A stretch of DNA of 64,000 nucleotides from Microcystis aeruginosa FD4. GTDB taxonomy: Bacteria; Cyanobacteriota; Cyanobacteriia; Cyanobacteriales; Microcystaceae. Position numbers and translations under genes: made by a program. This document shows positions 9,608 to 18,172 of this stretch, piece by piece (the stretch's first letter is position 1; every line of letters begins with the position of its first letter). The stretch is from contig NZ_CP046973.1 of assembly GCF_009792235.1 (NCBI RefSeq), positions 3,162,001 to 3,226,000 on the forward strand, in the 5' to 3' direction. The notes under the pieces were generated by a model, which worked only from the letters and a program-made list of their open reading frames with translations, searched no databases and was not told the origin of the DNA.

Positions 9608-10447
9608 TTATTGAATAAAATCGGTTCGATATTGCTTACTAGAGACGAGAATTTCCTCTAGTTCCTGCCATTTTTCTCCTGTAATATAGTCAATAATTTG
9701 ATCAAGATCTTGCCGATAATTTTTCAAGGATATCAATAAAGCTTGACGATTGTATTTAGCCATCATTAAACCTAATTCGGGATTGCCACCGCCGACGCGA
9801 CTGGTGTCGCGAAAACCAGAACTAGCTAAATTTTCCGCCAATTGGCGAATATCTAGGTCTTCTTCTTTCCCACAAGCTTGGATTAAACTGGTACTAATCA
9901 TCACTGGAAGATGGGAAATCCATGCCACGGCTCGATCGTGTTCTTCGGGGGAAGAATAATAAATTTGACAGTTTAATTTCTGCACTATTTTAGTTAAGAT
10001 TTCCACGGCAAAGTTAGGAGTAGATTCTAGGGGAGTAATTACATAAGGGGCATTGACAAATAAACCCAATTGTGCAGCATTAATTCCCTGTTCGGTTTTC
10101 CCAGCCATGGGATGACTACCGACAAAATTCGACCACAATCGGCTACAATTGGCTACAATTGCTCCTTTAACTGATCCCACATCGGTGACAACAGCTTGGG
10201 TTTTTAAATAGGGAGTTAAGTTTTCCAAAGTTGGCACAATTAAATGTATGGGAGTACAGATAAAGATTAAATCGGCAGTAGCTAATAATTCTAAACTGGT
10301 ACTAGATTCATCTACCACTCCTTTTTCTACAGCGATATCACAGGTAAATTGTTGACGGGAAACTCCCAAAACCTTATAACCTTGTGAGCGGAAATCTAAC
10401 CCCAAGGAACCACCAATTAAACCCAGTCCAATAATGCCAATATTCAT
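9608..10447 (-). CDS. tyrA: Prephenate/arogenate dehydrogenase
   Basis: A 279-residue NAD(P)-dependent dehydrogenase of tyrosine biosynthesis. The Rossmann motif GIIGLGLIGGSLG is at residues 3-15. TDVGSVKG and VGSHPMAGKTEQGI near residues 90-120 and HDRAVAWISHLP near 170 are signature segments of TyrA. The SxGFRDTSRVGGG motif is also present. It oxidises prephenate or arogenate; cyanobacterial enzymes usually prefer arogenate with NADP, but that is not shown here. The cupin gene ends five bases upstream of its start on the same strand, suggesting co-transcription. Confidence 0.93.
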   Translation of the reverse strand: MNIGIIGLGLIGGSLGLDFRSQGYKVLGVSRQQFTCDIAVEKGVVDESSTSLELLATADLIFICTPIHLIVPTLENLTPYLKTQAVVTDVGSVKGAIVANCSRLWSNFVGSHPMAGKTEQGINAAQLGLFVNAPYVITPLESTPNFAVEILTKIVQKLNCQIYYSSPEEHDRAVAWISHLPVMISTSLIQACGKEEDLDIRQLAENLASSGFRDTSRVGGGNPELGLMMAKYNRQALLISLKNYRQDLDQIIDYITGEKWQELEEILVSSKQYRTDFIQ

Positions 10448-10452
10448 TAGTT

Positions 10453-10815
10453 TTACTCAAAGATAATTTCGTCTTCCAGTCGCCAAGCAGGATCGACAAT
10501 GCACAAGAAAACTAAGGGTTCCTCCCCACAATTATGAATATATTGTTTAGCGAGAGCAGGTATATAAATGGCAGCACCGACAGTCACTAATTGCACTTCC
10601 TCATCGATGTGCATTTCCCCTTGTCCTTGCAGAATATAATAAACTTCCGCAGTTTTTAAAGCGTGGGGAGTAGAAGTTTCCCCCACATCTACCCGCGCAT
10701 GGGCTAAACTATAGCGTAGATTTAACGGCTGTTTATCGGGATGCAATAACTCGCGCAATCTGGTATGATCACCGGCGATGAATTCCTCACATTCGAGCAG
10801 TTTTCTGATTAACAT
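10453..10815 (-). CDS. Cupin domain protein
   Basis: A 120-residue single-domain cupin. The first motif is the region VDVGETSTPHALKTAEVYYILQ, the second is YIPALAKQYIHNCG. Metal-binding candidates are H in TPHAL, E in AEVYY and H in YIHN. Small cupins of this type bind a metal and can be sugar isomerases or sensors; the substrate is unknown. It lies immediately upstream of tyrA on the same strand. Confidence 0.8.
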   Translation of the reverse strand: MLIRKLLECEEFIAGDHTRLRELLHPDKQPLNLRYSLAHARVDVGETSTPHALKTAEVYYILQGQGEMHIDEEVQLVTVGAAIYIPALAKQYIHNCGEEPLVFLCIVDPAWRLEDEIIFE

Positions 10816-10918
10816 AGTAAAATTAGACTGGGAAGATTGTTTTTATTTTATCATTGAGTGAAAAGCTGAAGACTAATACCGTTATCATAGAAATATTCAG
10901 CATCGCCAGAATTAACGA

Positions 10919-11371
10919 ATGACTTGGTTAGAACATAGTGTACAGGTAGAAGTGGACGCGCCGATCGATCTGGTTTGGGAGCTCTGGTCAGATTTAGAAC
11001 AAATGCCCCACTGGATGAAGTGGATCGAATCGGTGAAAATTCTCGAGGAGGAGCCAGAACTTTCCCGTTGGAAGTTAGCCAGTGGTGGTCTAGAATTTAC
11101 TTGGTTGTCACGGATAATGAAAATTGTCCCCCATCAGATGATTCAATGGGAATCCGTGGACGGGTTGCCTAACCGCGGGGCAATTCGTTTTTATGACCGT
11201 CATGGTAGGAGTATTGTGCGACTGACAGCATCCTATGCTATACCCGGTTGGTTAGGAAAATTGATGGATAATCTTTTCCTCGGTCGAGTGGTGGAATCAA
11301 CTCTGCAAGCTGATCTAGAGCGTTTTCGCCTTTATGCGCTCAATATTGTCAATAATACGCCGCCAAGGTGA
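10919..11371 (+). CDS. SRPBCC family (polyketide cyclase/START-like) protein
   Basis: A 150-residue protein with the SRPBCC helix-grip fold pattern: an opening strand VQVEVDAPIDLVWELWSDLE, then MPHWMKWIESVKIL and a long C-terminal helix. These proteins bind hydrophobic ligands such as quinones, lipids or carotenoid precursors. The gene is divergent from the cupin-tyrA pair with about 100 bases between. The ligand is unknown. Confidence 0.8.
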   Translation: MTWLEHSVQVEVDAPIDLVWELWSDLEQMPHWMKWIESVKILEEEPELSRWKLASGGLEFTWLSRIMKIVPHQMIQWESVDGLPNRGAIRFYDRHGRSIVRLTASYAIPGWLGKLMDNLFLGRVVESTLQADLERFRLYALNIVNNTPPR

Positions 11372-11407
11372 GGTAATCATCGGCTTGGCTATGAAATTGC
11401 TGACAAC

Positions 11408-11474
11408 CGACTCCCCAAAAGGAAAACTTCGTCAGAATATCCCCAGTAAATTCCGCTATCATGGTTGAGGTATT
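11408..11474. repeat. Direct repeat flanking the membrane glycosyltransferase gene (copy 1)
   Basis: The sequence CCGACTCCCCAAAA followed by AAACTTCGT, then AAATTCCGCTATCA and GGTT.AGGTATTT recurs in the same order and orientation at 13192-13256. The copies differ by substitutions and small indels. The pair brackets 11476-13179, as if the gene plus one repeat moved or duplicated as a unit. Confidence 0.7.
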
Positions 11475-11475
11475 T

Positions 11476-13179
11476 CTACTCGATTTTATAGAGATAGGCT
11501 TCTGGGGTTTCCAGAAGGGAAGTCATCGGGCGATCAAGAGGGGGAGTTTTGACGAGGGTAAAAATTGGAAATAAATCGTTCATTTGGATAGCCATTTTAA
11601 ATTTCGGCTGTATATAATAACTACCCGATGGGCAGGCATTGGTGATCGTTAGCTCTCTTTTGGTCATAAAGGTATCGATATAATCGTACTGACCGCGCTC
11701 TTTTCTTTTGCCTTTCTTGGCTGGATCACAAAGGGTTGAACCAACCGGAATCTGATTGATAATTTCCACTGTATCGGCCACGGATAGGAGTCTTTCGGAA
11801 CCGTATTTACTGGCAAGATAACGTTGATCGAAATAGAGATTAGTTGCGATCGAATAGCCGATGATAATTATTAGAACTAGACCGAGTATCCTGTCGAAAG
11901 TCTTAGTCAAGTTTAGATAGGCCAGACTAGCGATCGCTAGAAGGATGGGAGCGAACCAGAGTAAGATTTTACGATGGGAATAAAAATGCTCATCAGGATA
12001 ATTGGAGGAAGCGTAGAGAAAAATTATCCAAATAATCGCCAAAAAGCCGATCAGTGTTTTATTGCCTCGATATTTTTTGATGACTATGTATAGAGAAATG
12101 CCGAAAAAAATAGCCGAAACTACGACATTAAAAATCGATACATTGTCATTCAAAAAAAATACTTGATTGCCCAGATAAACCGTTTCCCAAATCGCTTTAA
12201 ATAGACGGGTGAACAGATTGCTCGATGGTTCGGCACTCGCCCCCTTTTCCGTTAGCGCTCTCAGCAGTCCTTTCGTATTGGCAAATCTCCCAACTATCTC
12301 ACAGTGCCAATACATAATCAAGGCGAGATTGGCGGAGAGAATCGATAGAAAAGGCAAAAGACATTTACGATTATTCTTGCGATTTCGATAAACAAACCAG
12401 AGAGAGGCGATAACAGAAGTCGCTGGGATAATTAACATCGTGGTGCTGTGTAAACTCACCAATATAGCGACGGTAATCCCGAAGAATATCCAAGCTATAG
12501 CCTGATAGAGCAGCGGCTTAGTCGTTTCCATCTGGAACCGATAGAGTAAAGCAAAAACGAGCAGGAAAAAGGGTATTGGGCTAGGGGCCCAGGAAAAATT
12601 ATTAATAAAATAGTCAGCATAAATCGTGCTATACCAAAATCCTGCCAAACTGGACAGGAGAAGACGTTGATCTTGTTCTACATTTTCTAAAAGTTGATAA
12701 ACAAAGTAGATTAAGAGGGGAATCGATAGAAAAGAAAATAGACCATTAGTAAGGACTTGAAATTCGGGATCAGTACCGAAAATTGTCAGAGGAAATCCTA
12801 AATAACCATAGAGGGGAGGAATTACGAATCCATATTTTCCACCTCCCCCCGCGGGTCCCAATTGAGGAAAGTTTCCCTTCCACATATCCATCCAAAGATA
12901 AGCACCGCTAATCTGATCGGGATCCGGTCCGATATCGAAGGTAACGTATTCAAAAATACTGACAATCCTGGTGAAAAAGGCAAAGGCGATCGCTAGAATC
13001 CCTAAAATCAGCGCCGTTCCTCGGACTTTATTGATTGATTTCCCCATAATTGTCGGTATTTTTATCCTAAAATTGTCTGGTAGCTTCGTGACCGTGTCCC
13101 CGAATATGTATCTTCGCACAGTAGCAGGAATTTCTAGTCCTAGTTGCCGATAAAGATGAAGTATAACCTGATTTGGCAT
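11476..13179 (-). CDS. Multi-pass membrane glycosyltransferase-like protein (GT39/PMT-like)
   Basis: A 567-residue membrane protein with about ten or more hydrophobic spans. After the first span comes an acidic loop containing FDIGPDPDQIS, resembling the first-loop acidic motif of dolichyl-phosphate-mannose-type (GT-C) transferases. It probably moves a lipid-linked sugar to an outer-surface acceptor; this is inference. The first 45 residues precede the first membrane span and the better start may be the ATG at 13047 (MGKSINKVRG), leaving about 522 residues. The gene is bracketed by two copies of a 70-base direct repeat (11408 and 13192). Confidence 0.65.
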   Translation of the reverse strand: MPNQVILHLYRQLGLEIPATVRRYIFGDTVTKLPDNFRIKIPTIMGKSINKVRGTALILGILAIAFAFFTRIVSIFEYVTFDIGPDPDQISGAYLWMDMWKGNFPQLGPAGGGGKYGFVIPPLYGYLGFPLTIFGTDPEFQVLTNGLFSFLSIPLLIYFVYQLLENVEQDQRLLLSSLAGFWYSTIYADYFINNFSWAPSPIPFFLLVFALLYRFQMETTKPLLYQAIAWIFFGITVAILVSLHSTTMLIIPATSVIASLWFVYRNRKNNRKCLLPFLSILSANLALIMYWHCEIVGRFANTKGLLRALTEKGASAEPSSNLFTRLFKAIWETVYLGNQVFFLNDNVSIFNVVVSAIFFGISLYIVIKKYRGNKTLIGFLAIIWIIFLYASSNYPDEHFYSHRKILLWFAPILLAIASLAYLNLTKTFDRILGLVLIIIIGYSIATNLYFDQRYLASKYGSERLLSVADTVEIINQIPVGSTLCDPAKKGKRKERGQYDYIDTFMTKRELTITNACPSGSYYIQPKFKMAIQMNDLFPIFTLVKTPPLDRPMTSLLETPEAYLYKIE

Positions 13180-13191
13180 CGCCGACCGACG

Positions 13192-13256
13192 GCCGACTCC
13201 CCAAAACTAAAACTTCGTACCCGGGCAAATTCCGCTATCACGGTTAAGGTATTTGG
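13192..13256. repeat. Direct repeat flanking the membrane glycosyltransferase gene (copy 2)
   Basis: Second copy of the 11408-11474 repeat, on the other side of the membrane protein gene and just before the ISL3 fragment. Shared blocks are CCGACTCCCCAAAA, AAACTTCGT and AAATTCCGCTATCA. Confidence 0.7.
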
Positions 13257-13313
13257 CTCTTCTAGGTTCTGTGTGAGCATGGTATAATGGTAACACAGAA
13301 CAGGAGGTAGGTT

Positions 13314-13814
13314 ATGTGGATAAATTTTGATCAACTCCTCGATTTACCAAATGTAACAGTGGTCAATTATCAAAAAATTGCTCAGACAATTTTCCTAAAG
13401 CTCGCTCTTTTAAATGAAACAATTGAATGTCCGAATTGCCATGAAACCTTGGGCAGAATCAATCAGACAGAGTATAATCTAGTCAGAGATTTGTCAATAT
13501 TAGGCAATCGAGTATATTTAAAAGTACCACGCCGCCAGTTTCATTGTCAAAAGTGCCAAAAGTATATTAGCGAAAGACTGAGTTTTATGAGATTAAGACA
13601 GCCTCAGACAATCCGCTATGAATCGATCATTTATGAGAGAGTAAAAAATTGGGCGTTGCTGAATCAAGGTATGAATGGCAACTGTGCATCGTATCCAAAA
13701 GTTAGTTTGAGTCTAGTTTTTAAAAATACCACAAAAGAAGATTCATATCTCAAATCAGCAACGCCAAAAAGTGAACTTGAGCATCTTGATTGTTCAAAAG
13801 CAATTACTGTTTAG
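13314..13814 (+). pseudogene. ISL3 family transposase, N-terminal fragment
   Basis: The first 110 residues match the N terminus of ISL3 transposases. A zinc ribbon ECPNCHETLG...FHCQKCQKYI (Cys pairs near residues 39/42 and 79/82) is followed by RLSFMRLRQPQTIRYE. A good ribosome site (AGGAGG) precedes the ATG at 13314. After about residue 120 the sequence no longer looks like a transposase, and the DDE catalytic domain (about 280 residues) is absent. The 166-residue frame is therefore a truncated, inactive remnant joined to unrelated sequence. Confidence 0.78.
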
Positions 13815-13818
13815 CCCG

Positions 13819-14823
13819 TTAAAACCGAGGAATATAATTAAAAAGATGACGCATGACCACAAACTCCCAACAAAACAACGAATAGCCATAACCCTGACGC
13901 TCCACCGTCCTCACCTGAGCTTGTAAACCCTTTAAGGAAAAATCAGGATTCCAACCCGCATATAAACCCACCCCCACCGGCACATACCGGGAAGCTGTCG
14001 CCAGTCCCGAACCCGAAAGACTTGCCGCCACCTGATTGGGAGTTTTCCGATAGATCTGTAAGACCACCTCATCCACAATCCCTTGACGCACCCAAGCCAA
14101 CCAATTTTGATTATATTTATTCACCGCAAAAGAGTGAGGATTAGGCGAAAGACTCACCACCAACTTGGGATTAATCGCCTTGACATGATCATGTAACTTG
14201 CGGGTTAAATTCGTTAAAGCCTGACTTTTATTACCAAAAACACGCGGAACTGCCCAATGATCATCTAACTGAATCCCCGCCAAATCTTTTTCTTTTAAAA
14301 TATCTTCCATATTGCCCAAAAGATAGGCTTGCACCTGCGGATTCGCCGGATCTAACCAGACATTCGTTTCCACCACCGTCTTCCCTGTGGGCGTTTTTAA
14401 TAACCAATCCGGATGCTTTTTGGCAATGGGATCATTAGGCGATAACATCAAACCATACTCAAACCAAGCATAGGGCTTCAAACCCTGCCGTAAAGATTCC
14501 TTAACCGCTGCCCTCCAAGGATTGATCAACGGCGGCACAAACAACCAATTCGTCGGACGTTGGGAAGTCGGATAAAGTGTTCCCCCAAACCCATAAACAC
14601 TAAAATATACCCGGTCATAACCCGATTGCGAAAGATGATTTAACACCTCATCTAAAGACGTAGTGTGATGTAACAATATCGTGCCAATATTGGTTAACCA
14701 AACCCCCTTCATCTGCTCATTTTCCACCGCCTTTCGGGGAGCCGCTCGGTGAGTAACCAACAACAAAAAAGCCACTCCAGCAACAATCCCAAACCTCTTT
14801 AGGTACTTGCTAAATTTAACCAT
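13819..14823 (-). CDS. Family 10 glycosyl hydrolase-like (GHL10) protein
   Basis: A 334-residue protein with an N-terminal membrane anchor or signal segment (residues 11-26). A GHL10/DUF187 TIM-barrel follows: GVWLTNIGTILLHHTTS near residue 40, GYDRVYFSVYG near 70, PYAWFEYGL near 118, the candidate active-site strand LAGIQLDDHW near 182 and VVSLSPNPHSFA near 222. Family members act on cell-envelope glycans, probably outside the cytoplasmic membrane. The substrate is unknown. It is a single gene on the minus strand. Confidence 0.85.
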   Translation of the reverse strand: MVKFSKYLKRFGIVAGVAFLLLVTHRAAPRKAVENEQMKGVWLTNIGTILLHHTTSLDEVLNHLSQSGYDRVYFSVYGFGGTLYPTSQRPTNWLFVPPLINPWRAAVKESLRQGLKPYAWFEYGLMLSPNDPIAKKHPDWLLKTPTGKTVVETNVWLDPANPQVQAYLLGNMEDILKEKDLAGIQLDDHWAVPRVFGNKSQALTNLTRKLHDHVKAINPKLVVSLSPNPHSFAVNKYNQNWLAWVRQGIVDEVVLQIYRKTPNQVAASLSGSGLATASRYVPVGVGLYAGWNPDFSLKGLQAQVRTVERQGYGYSLFCWEFVVMRHLFNYIPRF

Positions 14824-14912
14824 GATTGCCGACCAACCCCACCAAGATATTTGATAATAGTATTATTGTAGTCCGATTTTTGATATTCAGTTCATCATCA
14901 GCAAGCCCTATT

Positions 14913-15129
14913 TAGGGTTTGCTGAAAAAGTTTTTCGTGGGGGTAGGGTGTGGGGTGTAGGGTGTGGGGTGTAGGGTTTTACCGATTTTGAGGGTGTCAA
15001 TTATCTAATTTTCAGGGAAAAAGTATCTGAATTTTCCCCCCGAACACTCCCATATCCGGTACTTTTTGATTGACAAAAAGTCTAAAAGTCTTACCCAACA
15101 AGGTTTTTAGATTTATTCAGCAAGCCCTA
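14913..15129. repeat. MITE-like element, family M2 (copy 1)
   Basis: A 217-base element with near-perfect 14-base terminal inverted repeats, TAGGGTTTGCTGAA at the left and TTCAGCAAGCCCTA at the right (13 of 14 pair). It starts and ends at TA, as expected for an IS630/Tc1-type non-autonomous element. Internal GTGGGGTGTAGG repeats are present and there is no coding sequence. A further right-end motif (CAGCAAGCCCTA, 14899-14910) abuts it on the left, so two copies may be nested or adjacent. It occupies most of the gap 14824-15238. Related copies are at 22160-22399 and 32269-32485. Confidence 0.75.
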
Positions 15130-15238
15130 TTTAGTTATACCAAATCCGGTTATTAAAAACTGATTATCAGTGAATTGGAAGATATATATCGGGTGTATTA
15201 GGCTGCCCTAACACACCCAGAAAAGATTTTAGGGAAAA

Positions 15239-15673
15239 TTAACCGACTACACAGAGAATATCCGATGCGTGACTAGCGGTATTCACTTTGTCATCCACAT
15301 GGCTAATTTTGCCTTCTGCATCGATGATATAGGTGACGCGCTTAGAATAGCCACCACCATCGACATCATAAGCTTTGGTGATAGCACCATTGGTATCTAC
15401 TAGCAATTGGAAGGGTAGGCCGTATTTTTCTTTAAATTGTGCATGGGAACCCTGGTCATCCCTGCTCACCCCGAAGACTACTATTTCCTTGTCTTGGTAT
15501 TGTTCGTAGTTATCCCGGAAGCTTTGCGCTTGCTTGGTGCAGCCAGGGGTGTCATCTTTGGGATAGAAGTATAAAACTACGACTTTACCTTGAAAATCCG
15601 ACAGGGAAACGGTTTTTCCAGTATCGTCGGTGGTGGTAAAGTTCGGCGCGATTGTTCCAACGGTTAAAGCCAT
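15239..15673 (-). CDS. bcp: Peroxiredoxin Q/BCP (thioredoxin-dependent peroxidase)
   Basis: A 144-residue AhpC/TSA-family peroxiredoxin of the BCP/PrxQ type. The motif YFYPKDDTPGCTKQAQSFRD near residues 36-55 contains the peroxidatic Cys (TPGCTK). BCP/PrxQ enzymes often use a second Cys five residues further on, but here that position is Gln, so this looks like a one-Cys or atypical form; a Cys in the tail (DILCVVG) is a possible partner. The protein reduces H2O2 and alkyl hydroperoxides with thioredoxin. It is a single gene. Confidence 0.92.
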   Translation of the reverse strand: MALTVGTIAPNFTTTDDTGKTVSLSDFQGKVVVLYFYPKDDTPGCTKQAQSFRDNYEQYQDKEIVVFGVSRDDQGSHAQFKEKYGLPFQLLVDTNGAITKAYDVDGGGYSKRVTYIIDAEGKISHVDDKVNTASHASDILCVVG

Positions 15674-15734
15674 AACTCCGATTCCTTTACAAAAGTTAAT
15701 CTATATTGATCATAAGGGATTAGGGTCAAAAACA

Positions 15735-15794
15735 GGGTGATGGGGTGATGGGGAAGTGGGATGATGGGGAAGTGGGATGATGGGGAAGTGGGGG
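15735..15794. repeat. Short tandem repeat, 16-base unit
   Basis: Three consecutive copies of TGATGGGGAAGTGGGA, with a partial copy before them, lie between bcp and the amidase gene. This is a G-rich short tandem repeat of the kind common in cyanobacterial intergenic DNA. GGGGAAGTGGG fragments also occur near 30430 and 40840. Confidence 0.85.
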
Positions 15795-15914
15795 TTCCAG
15801 CATTTGTACTACTATTTTCCACGGGCAGTTTAAATACAGTACAGCTGAGAAGACGAACAACAAACCTCCAGAATTTGTCCTAGGATAATATTTGTCAGCT
15901 AAGAGGGGGATAAT

Positions 15915-17711
15915 ATGGGGCGATTCTGGTTAAAGGTGAGAACTTTTGGGCAAAATATCTTAATCGGTTTAGGTTTAGTCCTATTAATCGGTTTTTATCA
16001 CAGTATCAGTGCCAAATCTACCTCATTGATGATTGTTTATCCCCCCGATAATCATCAAACCACGGCCTCTAGAATCTTTTTTATTGGTTCTGCTCCTCCA
16101 TCGGGTCAAGTTTTGCTCAATAATCAACCGATTCAACGCAGTGCTAAAGGATATTTTGCCCCTAGTTTCCCCCTACAAGTTGGCGAAAATAATTTCACTA
16201 TTCGCTATCAAAACCAAACTATTAATCGTCAAGTAATTCGTCGAGATACTCAAGCAGTTATTCCCCAAGGATTAGCTTTTGCTGATAACTCTCTCAGTCC
16301 TTCTGTCCATAAGACGAGGTTAGTGGGGGAATGGATTTGTTTTAGTGCGATTGCCACTCCCCAAGCTCAGGTTTCTGTGCAGTTAGGAGATAAAATACTG
16401 CCTCTTTTACCCCAACCTCAAACCACAAAACTGCCTAGTAATGCCGCAGTTTTAACTAATCTTAATCAAGCGAATTCCGAGGATAAGACTGGTTACTATC
16501 GAGGTTGTCAACAGTTTCAGCAAGAGGCTAACTTAGGAAAACCTATTTTTACAGCACAATTAAATAATCGCTCAATTAGCCAACCAGGTCAAGGAGAAAT
16601 TAACATTATTAGCGATCAAAATTTACCAGTGATTGAAATTATAGTTGCGGAAGGGGTAGCGCGCACGGGGCCGGGTAGTGATTATTCCCGTTTAACTCCT
16701 TTACCCCAAGGCACGAAAGCGAGAGTCACTGGGAAAGAAGGGGATTGGTTGCGGTTAGATTATGGTGGTTGGATTTTAGAGCGAGAAACCCGTTTAATAG
16801 TTAATGAGGTCTTAGACAATGCTAATATTCGTGGTCTCTCTTCTCGCAGTATCAATCAAGCAACAGAAATTATTTTCCCCCTCTCCCATCCTGTACCCAT
16901 CGCCGTGGCACAAGAAGATGATAAATTTATTTTGACTCTTTATAATACCATTGCCCAAACCGATACAATTTTTCTGGTGGATAATCCTTTAATCAGACGT
17001 TTAGATTGGCGACAAATCAACCCGACCACGATAGAATACACTCTTAATCTTAATCAAAAACAACAGTGGGGTTATAGTCTTCGTTACCAGGGGACAAATT
17101 TAATCTTAACCCTGCGTCATTCCCCAGAAAAAAGTGATAATTTACAGGGCAAAGTTATTTTATTAGATCCTGGACACGGAGGCAAAGAAACCGGTGCTGT
17201 CGGTCCGACGGGTTACACGGAAAAAGAGATTAATTTGCTTATGTCTAAATTAATTAAACGGGAGTTAGAAAAATTGGGGGCAACAGTTTATTTAACCAGA
17301 GAAACGGACATCGATCTATCCCTACCAGCACGGGTAGAGATGATTAATAATCTGCAACCAAACCTAGCGCTATCAGTTCACTATAATGCTTTGCCTGATG
17401 ATGGAGATGCCTTAAATACTCAAGGAATTGGCATATTTTGGTATCATAGCCAAGCACATAATTTATCAGTTTTTCTCCACGATTATTTAACCAAAAATCT
17501 TCACCGTCCTTCCTATGGAGTATTTTGGAATAATTTAGCTTTAACTCGTCCCTATAGTAGTCCTTCATTGTTATTAGAGTTAGGATTTATGAGTAATCCC
17601 CAAGAATTTGAATGGATTACCGATACTCAGGCACAAAAACAACTAGCGCGAGTTTTAGCCACCGGAATTAGCCAATGGTTTCAACAATCTGGGGTAATCG
17701 CTTCCAGTTAA
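15915..17711 (+). CDS. N-acetylmuramoyl-L-alanine amidase with SH3-like domain
   Basis: A 598-residue cell-wall hydrolase. It has an N-terminal membrane or signal segment (residues 14-28), a cell-surface domain, a bacterial SH3 domain around residues 237-295 (VARTGPGSDYSRLTPLPQG), an AMIN-like beta region (about 310-400) and a C-terminal Amidase_3 domain from about residue 412. Zinc-site motifs are DPGHGG, TEKEINL, SVHYNALP and LLLELGFMSN, so the catalytic site looks complete. It cleaves the amide bond between MurNAc and the stem peptide, probably in cell separation or wall remodelling in the periplasm. It is transcribed alone. Confidence 0.9.
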   Translation: MGRFWLKVRTFGQNILIGLGLVLLIGFYHSISAKSTSLMIVYPPDNHQTTASRIFFIGSAPPSGQVLLNNQPIQRSAKGYFAPSFPLQVGENNFTIRYQNQTINRQVIRRDTQAVIPQGLAFADNSLSPSVHKTRLVGEWICFSAIATPQAQVSVQLGDKILPLLPQPQTTKLPSNAAVLTNLNQANSEDKTGYYRGCQQFQQEANLGKPIFTAQLNNRSISQPGQGEINIISDQNLPVIEIIVAEGVARTGPGSDYSRLTPLPQGTKARVTGKEGDWLRLDYGGWILERETRLIVNEVLDNANIRGLSSRSINQATEIIFPLSHPVPIAVAQEDDKFILTLYNTIAQTDTIFLVDNPLIRRLDWRQINPTTIEYTLNLNQKQQWGYSLRYQGTNLILTLRHSPEKSDNLQGKVILLDPGHGGKETGAVGPTGYTEKEINLLMSKLIKRELEKLGATVYLTRETDIDLSLPARVEMINNLQPNLALSVHYNALPDDGDALNTQGIGIFWYHSQAHNLSVFLHDYLTKNLHRPSYGVFWNNLALTRPYSSPSLLLELGFMSNPQEFEWITDTQAQKQLARVLATGISQWFQQSGVIASS

Positions 17712-18172
17712 GATTTAATGGCAATCGCAGGGAGATAAGCTTAAATCTTTGTGAAAAACAAGCCCTAGCTGGAAAGCAAGTGATAGGATTGATTTAGGTG
17801 CTTGATTTAATCTGAGGAAATTAAATCAAGTTCATGGAAAAATGTTACCAGTGAACAGCAATCGGACAAAATAACTGCTAGATTACAAGGTATAGTCGAT
17901 CAGTCTCTAGTAGATATTCAAACAGCGATCGCTGTTTGACAAAAATCTCTGGATGAGCAAACAAATAAAGAGAGTTTACTTGAAAAATTGCCAACAGTTC
18001 AAGCCCTTATAGACAACTTAATCGCAGAATTTACAACCCTTGATCAACAACTAAAAGTTAATTATTGCCATCAACAGATTCACCAAAATTATCCTGATTT
18101 AGCTGAAAAAGCCCACCTCAAGGTTGGGGTAGGCCAATTAAATCCCACCCTCGTTATTATTCTTCTCTACCC
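17712..18172 (+). other. Gap with a possible coding remnant
   Basis: Downstream of the amidase a broken frame can be followed. One piece near 17876-17939 ends at a TGA next to the HIP1 site GCGATCGC. A second piece in a neighbouring frame (about 17940-18176) reads DEQTNKESLLEKLPTVQALI and NLIAEFTTLDQQLKV, a helical glutamine-rich peptide. Codon use looks coding-like, but no start, no ribosome site and no recognised family were found. I treat it as the decayed tail of a lost gene. Confidence 0.35.

Noticed and set aside
13140..13334. 64-residue minus-strand frame beside the ISL3 relic
   Set aside because: It runs through the flanking direct repeat and the transposase leader; no family resemblance.
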